Made by a program: the position numbers and the translations under genes
Origin: a virus
Length of the DNA stretch: 28,559 nucleotides
Reading direction: 5' to 3' (one strand)
IMG/VR virus record: IMGVR_UViG_3300005355_000018
Coordinates: 1 to 28,559 of that record
Part shown: positions 8,007 through 13,217 of the stretch, in pieces
How the letters are laid out: each line of letters starts with the position of its first letter
Position numbering within the stretch: the stretch's first letter is position 1
The notes under the pieces: generated by a model
What the model saw: the letters and a program-made list of their open reading frames with translations, nothing else
Database searches by the model: none
What the model was told of the DNA's origin: nothing

Positions 8007-8747
8007 ATGAACAGACTACTACTCGCAGCCGTCCTGCTGGCGGGAACGGCCCTAGTTGCACCAGCCAGCGCAGCTACGCTCACGGTTCAAGCACTGGCAG
8101 ACGATCAGGTGGTGCCGCAGTCGGCATCCGCACCCTGCATCATCTGCGCCACGACGCAGGCCCATAATCCCGTGGGTTTTGGCTACAATAATTTTAACAG
8201 CACAGGCAACGACGCTTCGTTTAACCTGTTCTCATCCAACATCACCGGAGCCTTTGGCAACGATGATGCCACGACCGTCACGGCCTACAGCGGCACTCAG
8301 CTTGTCAACTTCCTGACAGGAGTAGGCGATCTCAACATGACCTTCGGCGTGGCGATCGATGTCAACTCGACCTCGGCGAAGTCTGAAGTTCTCACCCAGT
8401 TCCGGCTGATCGATCTTGATCAAGCGGGCGACGGGCCGCTCGGCTCCCTTGTCCTGTTTGCTCTGGCCAATCCAGCGCCTTTGCCGGACATCCGCAACGG
8501 CAACGGCTCGGCTGACTACCTGATCACCGGCTTTAACCTGTCCGGCCTCGCCAACCTCGGCGATCGCCTGCTGTTCCAAGCTACGTGGTCCGGTGCAGTG
8601 GACGGCGGCGAGTCGTTCTATATCGTCCCGATCCTGACGGCGGTGCCAATCCCGGCTGCGCTTCCGATGTTTGCGGCCGGTCTTGCCGGCCTCGGCCTGC
8701 TGGCGGCTCGGCGCAAGAAGAAGACACTCGACGTAGCAGCGGCATAA
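8007..8747 (+). CDS. VPLPA/PEP-CTERM-type secreted surface protein (246 aa)
   Basis: Residues 1-23 are a classic Sec signal peptide (MNRLLLAAVLLAGTAL, cleavage after APASA). The body is Asn/Thr/Gly-rich, with PCIICATTQAHNPVGFGYNN near residues 35-55. The last 34 residues hold VPIPAALP, a hydrophobic helix and RRKKK: the three-part VPLPA/PEP-CTERM sorting signal that exosortases recognise to anchor exported proteins in Gram-negative bacteria. GAGGA precedes the ATG at 8007; an earlier ATG at 7962 lacks one and would spoil the signal peptide. The gene stands alone on the plus strand between minus-strand operons, with its own promoter and 3' hairpins, like a lysogenic-conversion (moron) gene. 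It would depend on a host exosortase. I infer an effect on the host surface, such as exclusion of other phages. Confidence 0.9.
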   Translation: MNRLLLAAVLLAGTALVAPASAATLTVQALADDQVVPQSASAPCIICATTQAHNPVGFGYNNFNSTGNDASFNLFSSNITGAFGNDDATTVTAYSGTQLVNFLTGVGDLNMTFGVAIDVNSTSAKSEVLTQFRLIDLDQAGDGPLGSLVLFALANPAPLPDIRNGNGSADYLITGFNLSGLANLGDRLLFQATWSGAVDGGESFYIVPILTAVPIPAALPMFAAGLAGLGLLAARRKKKTLDVAAA

Positions 8748-8757
8748 CCAACACGGT

Positions 8758-8825
8758 CGCCGGGTTCTCCAGAAACCGGCGGTCGCTAGCGGCCCGGCGC
8801 TTGCCGCAAGTTGGCGCCGGGCCGC
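8758..8825 (+). terminator. Tandem strong hairpins after PEP-CTERM-type gene
   Basis: Two stems follow the stop codon. The first (8758-8781) pairs CGCCGG with CCGGCG. The second (8789-8825) has perfect 12-base GC-rich arms around a 13-base loop. Neither has a long T tract, so they may terminate weakly, depend on Rho, or protect the mRNA 3' end. They isolate this gene's transcript from its neighbours. Confidence 0.5.
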
Positions 8826-8844
8826 GCCTATTTGCGGGGGCGCC

Positions 8845-8949
8845 ATGAGCGGCGATGTCGTCGTGCTGATCACCGCGCTAGGCGTGCTGTTCATTGCCCT
8901 GGTTGCCGCCTGCGCCGTTGCCTACGGGTTCTGGCGCGACGGCCTGTGA
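8845..8949 (+). CDS. Tiny single-span membrane protein (34 aa)
   Basis: The ATG at 8845 opens a 34-codon frame of the form MSGDVVVLITALGVLFIALV, one long hydrophobic helix, ending in WRDGL. A G-rich stretch (GCGGGGGC) precedes it. Its 3' end overlaps the end of the minus-strand zinc-ribbon gene by 72 bases, tail to tail. It resembles the other mini membrane proteins in this window (16955-17059, 11575-11685). It is short, so chance remains possible. Confidence 0.4.
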   Translation: MSGDVVVLITALGVLFIALVAACAVAYGFWRDGL

Positions 8950-9441
8950 GCAGGCTGGGCACCGATCGGTGCCGGCAATGCTGGTCCAGCCGTGCTGGTG
9001 CGCCAGCGCCCGGATTGCCGCCACTTGTACCGGCCGGTTGCGGTTATAGTTCATCGTGCCCCAGAACCGCGCCCGCTCGCACACATCGCAGGTTAGTTGC
9101 AGCGTGCCCTCAGCGGCGGGCTCCGGTGTGTGCGGGTGCCAGGCAGGCCCCGGCTTCGGCCCCGGCTTGCGCCGCGGCGGCTTGGGCTTCTCCGCAATTG
9201 CCGCCGCGCTGCGAGCGATCGGCCGCCGGTAAGCCTCCGGCACCCACTCGTAGCCGCGGAACCCCTGCGGCATCACCGCCGTCAGCGCACTGCGGATGTC
9301 CCATCCATCGGGATGCAGCCCCATCTTGCCGGTGACAACCCCCCGGCAAAACTCGGCATCAGCCATGGCGTCGGGCGCGTCGAAGTCCTCGTCTAGGCAG
9401 TTGTGGACCGAAAAGAACGTGTAGACGTTGTGCGAAGCCAT
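8878..9441 (-). CDS. Zinc-ribbon-like hypothetical protein (187 aa)
   Basis: I do not recognise the N-terminal half (MASHNVYTFFSVHNCLDEDF), which looks globular. A basic Pro/Lys linker (KPKPPRRKPGPKPG) at about residues 85-98 leads to a C-terminal domain with C-D-V-C, then about 40 residues later C-P-A-C, as in zinc ribbons of DNA- or RNA-binding proteins. No ribosome-binding sequence precedes the ATG at 9441. Instead an extended -10 lies six bases upstream, which suggests a leaderless mRNA. Two degenerate copies of the recurrent GTCAC/GTGAC operator sit just upstream, so the gene is probably under phage control. Confidence 0.7.
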   Translation of the reverse strand: MASHNVYTFFSVHNCLDEDFDAPDAMADAEFCRGVVTGKMGLHPDGWDIRSALTAVMPQGFRGYEWVPEAYRRPIARSAAAIAEKPKPPRRKPGPKPGPAWHPHTPEPAAEGTLQLTCDVCERARFWGTMNYNRNRPVQVAAIRALAHQHGWTSIAGTDRCPACSQAVAPEPVGNGAGGNQGNEQHA

Positions 9442-9447
9442 GCATTA

Positions 9448-9456
9448 AGCATAGCA
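9448..9456 (-). promoter_or_regulatory. Extended -10 promoter, probable leaderless transcript
   Basis: On the minus strand TGCTATGCT forms an extended -10 (TG-n-TATGCT). Its last base is six bases before the A of the ATG at 9441, where transcription would be expected to start. No Shine-Dalgarno sequence is present. Confidence 0.45.
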
Positions 9457-9463
9457 CAGGTTG

Positions 9464-9504
9464 GTCACATATTGTTGCGTCGGATACCCGACACATTGTG
9501 TGAC
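9464..9504. promoter_or_regulatory. Candidate operator pair, sites B1 and B2
   Basis: B1 (9464-9478, GTCACATATTGTTGC) and B2 (9490-9504, GACACATTGTGTGAC) are degenerate copies of GTCAC-N5-GTGAC. Their outer arms also pair with each other as one large dyad centred near 9484. B1 is preceded by TTG, giving TTGGTCACA, identical to the left part of the site at 14471-14479. They lie just upstream of the promoter of the zinc-ribbon gene. Confidence 0.45.
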
Positions 9505-9718
9505 AGCGTGGAACCTGCTATGTGGTACTGCGTTGACGACAGCTGGTGACCGCCTGGCTGCCCCTTGCGCCACCAGTAGTTCGGTTGTCGGTCGCGTTGC
9601 CGCCGTTGGCCTAGTCCGCCATTCGAACCCGGCGGTTCTGATCGGCAAACGCCAGCCAGGGGGTGTCTGGCAGGCCCGTGCGATCCGGGCCACCTTACCC
9701 AAATCAATCAGCCTGTCT

Positions 9719-9732
9719 GTTCAAAATTGAAC
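9719..9732. promoter_or_regulatory. GTTCAA-AA-TTGAAC palindrome
   Basis: Six-base perfect arms surround AA, 60 bases before the ATG of the lysine-rich AT-hook gene. It is a plausible small operator for that gene; no other support. Confidence 0.3.
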
Positions 9733-9791
9733 ATCGGGAACTTTGGTGCATTGTCCTCCCGACCGCGATCCCCGCGGTGGAGGATACCCCA

Positions 9792-10226
9792 ATGGCAACC
9801 ATGCCAGGTCAGAACGAACAACCCAAGCCTGCCGCGCCCAACGAACAACGCGATCCCAAGCACTCCCGACCGACCGAAACCACCAAGCAGACCATGCCAG
9901 GCTCGCCCATCCAGCCCGGCATGCAGTACGAAACCCCGGAGCCGAAACGACGCGAACCCGAAAAGCCCGCGGACGCCAAGCGCGCACCCGAGCACGAACC
10001 CGGCTATGAGGCCAAGCATCAGAAGGAGGCCAAGCAGCAAACCAAGCAGGACGACGCCAACCGGCGCTCCCAGGCCGACGACAGCAAGGCCAAGATCGAG
10101 GCCGATGACGACAAGCAGGCGCTGCACACCCAGAAGGCCAACCGCGCCTCGGCCAGCAAGCAGCATGTGAAGCGCGGGCGCCCAGCCAAGAGCAAGGCCA
10201 AGAAGCCGACCCGCAAGCACAAGTAA
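9792..10226 (+). CDS. Lysine-rich AT-hook, histone H1-like protein (144 aa)
   Basis: The whole protein is charged and low complexity, rich in Lys, Ala, Pro, Glu, Asp and Gln, with no hydrophobic core. The C-terminus KRGRPAKSKAKKPTRKHK contains an R-G-R-P AT-hook core followed by a basic tail, as in bacterial H1-like and AlgP-type DNA-binding proteins. The middle (KHQKEAKQQTKQDDANRR) is helical and polar. GGTGGAGGA lies eight bases before the ATG at 9792; the frame is open further upstream without a ribosome site. It could coat or compact DNA, or remodel host nucleoid. The gene is monocistronic and ends before a hairpin. Confidence 0.75.
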   Translation: MATMPGQNEQPKPAAPNEQRDPKHSRPTETTKQTMPGSPIQPGMQYETPEPKRREPEKPADAKRAPEHEPGYEAKHQKEAKQQTKQDDANRRSQADDSKAKIEADDDKQALHTQKANRASASKQHVKRGRPAKSKAKKPTRKHK

Positions 10227-10230
10227 CCAA

Positions 10231-10264
10231 CCGGCGGTCCTAGGGTTGTGGGACGAACCGCCGG
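10231..10264. terminator. Bidirectional hairpin between convergent genes
   Basis: CCGGCGGT pairs perfectly with ACCGCCGG, with an inner GTCC/GGAC pairing in the loop. It sits five bases after the lysine-rich gene and faces the 3' end of the minus-strand operon at 10357. There is no T run. A GGCCACGGC direct repeat (10270 and 10305) follows. Confidence 0.45.
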
Positions 10265-10356
10265 CGCTAGGCCACGGCCGAGGCTAAACTACACGGCCAC
10301 GGCTAGGCTGTTGATCTTGCCCCTCAAATCGAACTGAAAATCTTAACATGGGCAGA

Positions 10357-10560
10357 TTAAGCTGCAGGTAGCGATAGCGCAGCAGCCACAAGAGGCGCGC
10401 GCGCACGCATGTAATCGGTTTGAAACCTCGCCCTCAATTCATCCGGGATACGCTCGGGATGGCAGCGGCACAGCCGCTCCAGCAGCACATCGTCATCCTG
10501 CCAGCCGACCGGCGGGCGCCCATCGTAGTCGTGGTCGTGCGGCGCGTGATGGCTCGTCAT
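10357..10560 (-). CDS. Small His/Asp-rich hypothetical protein (67 aa)
   Basis: The protein starts MTSHHAPHDHDYDGRPP, a His/Asp-rich N-terminus that could bind metal. A short helical region (LLERLCRCHPERIPDELRARF) and an Ala/Leu-rich end follow. A GGGGGGC tract lies just before the ATG at 10560; an upstream ATG at 10572 has no ribosome site. It is the last gene of the minus operon containing dpdA, separated from the XRE gene by a strong hairpin. No family recognised. Confidence 0.55.
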   Translation of the reverse strand: MTSHHAPHDHDYDGRPPVGWQDDDVLLERLCRCHPERIPDELRARFQTDYMRARAPLVAAALSLPAA

Positions 10561-10579
10561 GCTGCCCCCCATGAAACGA

Positions 10580-10612
10580 GCCGGCGGCCGCTCTGGATAT
10601 GGGGCCGCCGGC
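10580..10612 (-). terminator. 10-bp perfect hairpin after XRE gene
   Basis: GCCGGCGGCC and GGCCGCCGGC flank a 13-base loop between the XRE gene and the His-rich gene. Without a T tract it may attenuate rather than end transcription, reducing the last gene of the operon. Confidence 0.45.
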
Positions 10613-10655
10613 CGCTATCCCAGGCGCCAGCGCGAGGAGGTCGCACATTCCTGGG

Positions 10656-10865
10656 TTAGGCTAAGTCAATTCTCAACTCCACGCCGATCGCCTGGCATAG
10701 ATCGTAAACCGCAACCAACGGCGGCGAGTAGCGGCCGCGCTCCCAGTTGCCGATCGCAGTGCGGTGATAGCCGACCGCCTGCTGCAGATCACTCAGGCGA
10801 ATGCCGCGGCGCCGCCGCTCCTTCCGCAATTCATGCATCAGCTTGGCCGGGGTCAAAACGCCCAT
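10656..10865 (-). CDS. XRE-family helix-turn-helix regulator (69 aa)
   Basis: Nearly the whole protein is one XRE/Cro-type domain: LMHELRKERRRRGIRLSDLQ, then AVGYHRTAIGNWERGRYSPP (the turn and recognition helix with the W-E-R-G-x-x-x-P signature) and a last helix VAVYDLCQAIGVELRI. Such proteins bind short palindromes as dimers. The ATG at 10865 overlaps the dpdA end by 13 bases; a TTG overlapping the dpdA stop is a possible alternative. Its place inside the dpdA operon makes autoregulation through the palindrome at 12781-12800 a reasonable guess, but the HTH protein at 14043-14333 is another candidate for that site. Confidence 0.85.
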   Translation of the reverse strand: MGVLTPAKLMHELRKERRRRGIRLSDLQQAVGYHRTAIGNWERGRYSPPLVAVYDLCQAIGVELRIDLA

Positions 10866-11575
10866 CCATGCTGGTAGGGCATCACCTCGACCCGCCTGGC
10901 GTAGGCCGCGGCCTCGCGCCAATCGTGGGCGTCACGCCCCTCGTATCGGGCTGCGAAACTCCAGGCCATGCTGTCGGCCGAATACAGGCAATCGCGCACC
11001 ACACCGCTGCCGAGCGCCGTGATCTTGATCCCAAACCCATGCAGCCGCAGATCAGGCCGCTTGCGCTTGATGGCCGACAAAATCGCCTCGATCGTCCGCA
11101 TATCGACGTTGCGCTTGCACACCGAACCTACGCCGACCAACATGCCATCGCGCAGCCGGTCGCCGTACTGGTCGAGGTGGTCCAAGTAGGATTGCAGGGA
11201 ATAGCCCTGCAGCACCGGCATCAGGGTGACGGTCACCAGCGGCAGTAGCGCATCATACCGCTCGATGGTGCGGCGCTGGTGCTCGGCCACGTCGAGGCCG
11301 GTCTTCGCCAGCATGAACGGCTCGCACATCCAATCTTGCGACACCGCTACGCGCAGACCGGGATTGATCCGCGCCAGCCGGTTCACCTCGGCGGCGTAGG
11401 CGGCCGGCTCATGGCGGTAGCCGCCGTACTGCTCGATCTCCCGAAAGGCGCCGCTATCGAGGATCCAATCATCCGATGGCACCGGCTTTTTGCGGCCGCG
11501 CACGGTGTTAATGCTGATGAATGCCCGGTCGAGGTGGGCGGCGTGATGGGCGTGATCGAGCCCGACGTAGAACAT
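10853..11575 (-). CDS. dpdA: DpdA-like DNA deazaguanine transglycosylase (240 aa)
   Basis: DpdA enzymes are tRNA-guanine-transglycosylase relatives that swap guanine in DNA for a 7-deazaguanine such as preQ0, shielding DNA from restriction. Phage-type DpdA features are all present: an N-terminal FYVGL strand, ILDSGAF (D40), VAVSQDWMCEP (D81), MPVLQGY, GVGSVCKRN, LRLHGFGIK and ADSMAWSF near the end. The Asp residues match the nucleophile and general-base positions of the TGT barrel. The length is normal for short phage DpdA. The ATG at 11575 overlaps the 36-residue gene as TGATG; longer starts lack homology. No queuosine or archaeosine precursor genes are visible here, so the base must come from the host or from genes outside the window. 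Confidence 0.9.
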   Translation of the reverse strand: MFYVGLDHAHHAAHLDRAFISINTVRGRKKPVPSDDWILDSGAFREIEQYGGYRHEPAAYAAEVNRLARINPGLRVAVSQDWMCEPFMLAKTGLDVAEHQRRTIERYDALLPLVTVTLMPVLQGYSLQSYLDHLDQYGDRLRDGMLVGVGSVCKRNVDMRTIEAILSAIKRKRPDLRLHGFGIKITALGSGVVRDCLYSADSMAWSFAARYEGRDAHDWREAAAYARRVEVMPYQHGWAF

Positions 11576-11685
11576 CACCGGATCACCAGCCCGACGTGCA
11601 GAACGTAGGCCACATAGCTGACGACAACGACCGCATCGAGCCACAGCCCGATGACGATCCAATCGATGCGAGGCTTATCGGACAT
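11575..11685 (-). CDS. Mini membrane protein upstream of dpdA (36 aa)
   Basis: MSDKPRIDWIVIGLWLDAVV leads into a continuous hydrophobic stretch (VVSYVAYVL) with a short end HVGLVIR: one membrane span. The stop overlaps the dpdA ATG as TGATG, and the start overlaps the end of the previous gene by 11 bases. This tight fit supports a real gene that couples translation to dpdA, although no ribosome site is seen. Confidence 0.5.
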   Translation of the reverse strand: MSDKPRIDWIVIGLWLDAVVVVSYVAYVLHVGLVIR

Positions 11686-12268
11686 AGTCGGGATTGAGGT
11701 TTTCCACAGGCCGCGATTTGTTCCGCGTTGTCAATCCCAGACTTTCTGCCAGCGCGTCCAATCCACAGATCAGCACCGGCAGCGCCCACGGCGGGCACGG
11801 CACATCCCAGCACGCCACCCTGGCGATCATCTGGACGGCTTCCGGCCCGGCGGCCGCGAGGGCGAAGGTGGAACGCCTCCACAAGCGCCTGGCGAGGTCA
11901 CAGGCGCATTTTTCTCGGTCGCTTGCTGTAGGACAGCCAAGGCAGTGCGAATCTCCTCCATGGCCACCGTTGCTGCCCAGCCGTCGGGGTCCATCCAGGG
12001 TTGCGAGGTAGGCTCGCCACTGGGCGGCGTAGCGTTGGCCGGCGAGGTATTGGAGCGCGCTGATCTGACCGCGAAGGGCCAGCCGCCCGAGTTCGCTCTC
12101 GGCCGCCGCGTCAACCGCACGATCTCCAAGGCCTTGGCGGTGTGGCTGCGTGGCCGCGATCGCCGCGGGGGAAACCGCTGGTTCATGGCTGCTCGGCCTC
12201 AGATTTCCGTTGCGATAGCGCAGGCCGGTCTTGCGCGGCCTGCCCTTGCGGCGCCGTTTGCTCGCCAT
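11675..12268 (-). CDS. Conserved-looking phage hypothetical protein (197 aa)
   Basis: The very basic N-terminus (MASKRRRKGRPRKTGLRYRN) contains G-R-P-R, an AT-hook-like core. A helical region LGRLALRGQISALQYLAGQRYAAQWRAY follows; that 'G-R-L-x-L-x-G-x-I-x-x-x-Q-Y-x-A-G-x-R-Y-A' layout is familiar from uncharacterised alphaproteobacterial phage proteins. Four cysteines sit in CLGC and CAC near residues 109-124, and the C-terminal third is hydrophobic (PPWALPVLICGLDALAESLG). GAGGGCAGGCA lies before the ATG, so I keep this start although it overlaps the previous gene by 86 bases. It may bind DNA. Function unknown. Confidence 0.7.
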   Translation of the reverse strand: MASKRRRKGRPRKTGLRYRNGNLRPSSHEPAVSPAAIAATQPHRQGLGDRAVDAAAESELGRLALRGQISALQYLAGQRYAAQWRAYLATLDGPRRLGSNGGHGGDSHCLGCPTASDREKCACDLARRLWRRSTFALAAAGPEAVQMIARVACWDVPCPPWALPVLICGLDALAESLGLTTRNKSRPVENLNPDYVR

Positions 12269-12584
12269 TGCCTGCCCTCATGGCGTCGATCTGAGCGAAG
12301 ACCGTTTGCAAATTTGCAATGATCTTTGGTTCCTCGCTTGCAGGAATGCAACGGATATTCTTATGGGGCTTTTTCATTTGGGCGCGTTCCTCCTTTGGCT
12401 TGCGGGCGGAAAGCTCAAGGATTTCAACGTGGTTGAACTTATATATTCGAGTGCCTTGTGAGCCGGTGACGGTGTAGTCGGCGAGGGCATTGCGGATATC
12501 CTGCGCGTTACCGTTACAACGGCAGATTTCCTTGATGCTGGCGCCTGGGTAGTTTTCCTTGGCCATGATGACGTAGCCCTTCAT
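12183..12584 (-). CDS. Hypothetical protein (133 aa)
   Basis: I recognise no family. Residues 1-60 look globular (IKEICRCNGNAQDIRNALAD, then RIYKFNHVEILELSARK) and could be a small winged-helix-like fold. The rest is charged and Gln-rich (EEPKIIANLQTVFAQIDAMR, then a polar tail). The ATG at 12584 has GGAGC before it and overlaps the upstream stop as ATGA; an inner ATG at 12566 is possible. It is the second gene of the dpdA operon. Its 3' end overlaps the next gene by 86 bases. Confidence 0.65.
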   Translation of the reverse strand: MKGYVIMAKENYPGASIKEICRCNGNAQDIRNALADYTVTGSQGTRIYKFNHVEILELSARKPKEERAQMKKPHKNIRCIPASEEPKIIANLQTVFAQIDAMRAGNGEQTAPQGQAAQDRPALSQRKSEAEQP

Positions 12585-12763
12585 GGTCGCTCCACCGCGC
12601 TGTAGGGCAATTGCCGTTCCTTATCGAAGGGTCCGTTTGGCCGGCCGTGCTTTGCGGTGAGTTCCTCGAAGGATTGGCCGGGCGGGGTTGGGTCGGGGCA
12701 TCGGCGGGGCGGATATCGTTTGTCCTGTTCTTCCCTTTTGAACCAATAACCTGCGGTATTCAT
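12581..12763 (-). CDS. Small hypothetical protein, first gene of dpdA operon (60 aa)
   Basis: A short polar, Pro/Arg-rich protein (YWFKREEQDKRYPPRRCPDP, then FEELTAKHGRPNGPFDKERQ) with no recognisable domain. GAGGAGGAAAGTCA precedes the ATG at 12763, an excellent ribosome site, and the perfect palindrome at 12781-12800 lies directly upstream. It is the promoter-proximal gene of the seven-gene dpdA operon. Confidence 0.6.
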   Translation of the reverse strand: MNTAGYWFKREEQDKRYPPRRCPDPTPPGQSFEELTAKHGRPNGPFDKERQLPYSAVERP

Positions 12764-12780
12764 TGACTTTCCTCCTCGCT

Positions 12781-12800
12781 AAGTAACCAGTTGGTTACTT
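12781..12800. promoter_or_regulatory. Perfect 9-bp-arm operator palindrome
   Basis: AAGTAACCA and TGGTTACTT are perfect inverted nine-base arms around GT, 18 bases upstream of the first ATG (12763) of the dpdA operon and just before its AGGAGG ribosome site. Position and symmetry fit a repressor site over the promoter. A half-site GTAACC recurs at 12823. Confidence 0.65.
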
Positions 12801-13095
12801 TTGGCTTGCAATCCTGGCTCCCGTAACCCTACCCTACCGCTTGCAAGTGTGGCGGTAGGTCAGGGATCACAATTACAGCCCCGTTTTATCGGCCAGCCGT
12901 GTCGTGGCCCTGACGCCTACCCCAGATCATCCGTTGATCTGTAGCGGGGGAGTATTTGGCCGTTTATCCCTCAACGCTGTGACTGCGCAGTCGGGCCGTC
13001 GGGAGCGGTTCCGGCGGGGCATAACCGGCTTATTTGCTGTAGGGGCCGGTCTTCCTCTGGGGAGTACTTAAGGTTGGTCTTGCACGCCTCTTATT

Positions 13096-13142
13096 CTCGC
13101 GTGCGGGCGCGCCATTAAAGAGCGCCGAAGCACGCACGCGAG
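13096..13142. other. Two-tier hairpin, possible structured RNA
   Basis: An outer nine-base stem (CTCGCGTGC with GCACGCGAG) encloses an inner five-base stem (GGCGC with GCGCC) around a loop GCCATTAAAGA. An asymmetric internal loop separates the two. No poly-T follows on either strand. Confidence 0.4.
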
Positions 13143-13179
13143 CCACTGATCCTTACTTGCTTGCAGAGGTGCGGCAACG

Positions 13180-13198
13180 GAACAAACCGAGTTTGTTC
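13180..13198. terminator. Inverted repeat after nuclease-like gene
   Basis: GAACAAAC-CGA-GTTTGTTC is a perfect eight-base dyad, next to CCGG-AAAAAA-CCGG. It lies 20 bases beyond the stop of the minus-strand gene that ends at 13218. On that strand a T6 run sits between the CCGG boxes before the dyad, so termination is possible but not typical; an operator is the alternative. Confidence 0.35.
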
Positions 13199-13217
13199 AC
13201 CGGAAAAAACCGGAAAT

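Larger units (their letters stand above)
9442..9791. other. 350-base intergenic control region
   Basis: I find no convincing gene here. It holds the leaderless-type promoter and operator pair for the minus-strand gene at its left end, and small hairpins in the middle (CCGCC/GGCGG around 9616-9635; GGCCCG/CGGGCC around 9673-9691). It also contains the palindrome at 9719-9732 and the ribosome site of the lysine-rich gene. The plus-strand promoter was not located with confidence. Confidence 0.5.
12764..13217. other. 454-base gene-free, palindrome-rich region
   Basis: No credible gene is seen on either strand. The region contains many dyads: the operator at 12781-12800; an eight-base stem CCTACCGC/GCGGTAGG (12833-12859) extended by CCC/GGG; CAGATCA/TGATCTG around a five-base loop (about 12924-12942); the perfect 12-base palindrome GACTGCGCAGTC (12981-12992); a branched hairpin at 13096-13142; and GAACAAAC/GTTTGTTC at 13180-13198. 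It separates two minus-strand operons. It could be a structured RNA leader, a non-coding RNA or a replication origin. Confidence 0.5.

Noticed and set aside
8232-8894. Minus-strand open frame of 220 codons opposite the PEP-CTERM-type gene
   Set aside because: It covers the signal-bearing gene on the other strand and shows no motif; it arises from GC-rich codon composition.
9600-9690. tRNA-like TTCGAA element in the intergenic region
   Set aside because: The TTCGAA sits in a hairpin loop of ten bases rather than a seven-base T-loop, and no matching acceptor stem or anticodon arm could be drawn on either strand.
10559-11248. Plus-strand open frame of 229 codons opposite dpdA and the XRE gene
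   Set aside because: It is antisense to two genes with clear family motifs and has an Arg/Pro/Ala shadow composition.
12981-12992. LexA-type SOS box
   Set aside because: GACTGCGCAGTC is a perfect palindrome but has neither the CTG-N10-CAG enterobacterial form nor the GTTC-N7-GTTC alphaproteobacterial form.
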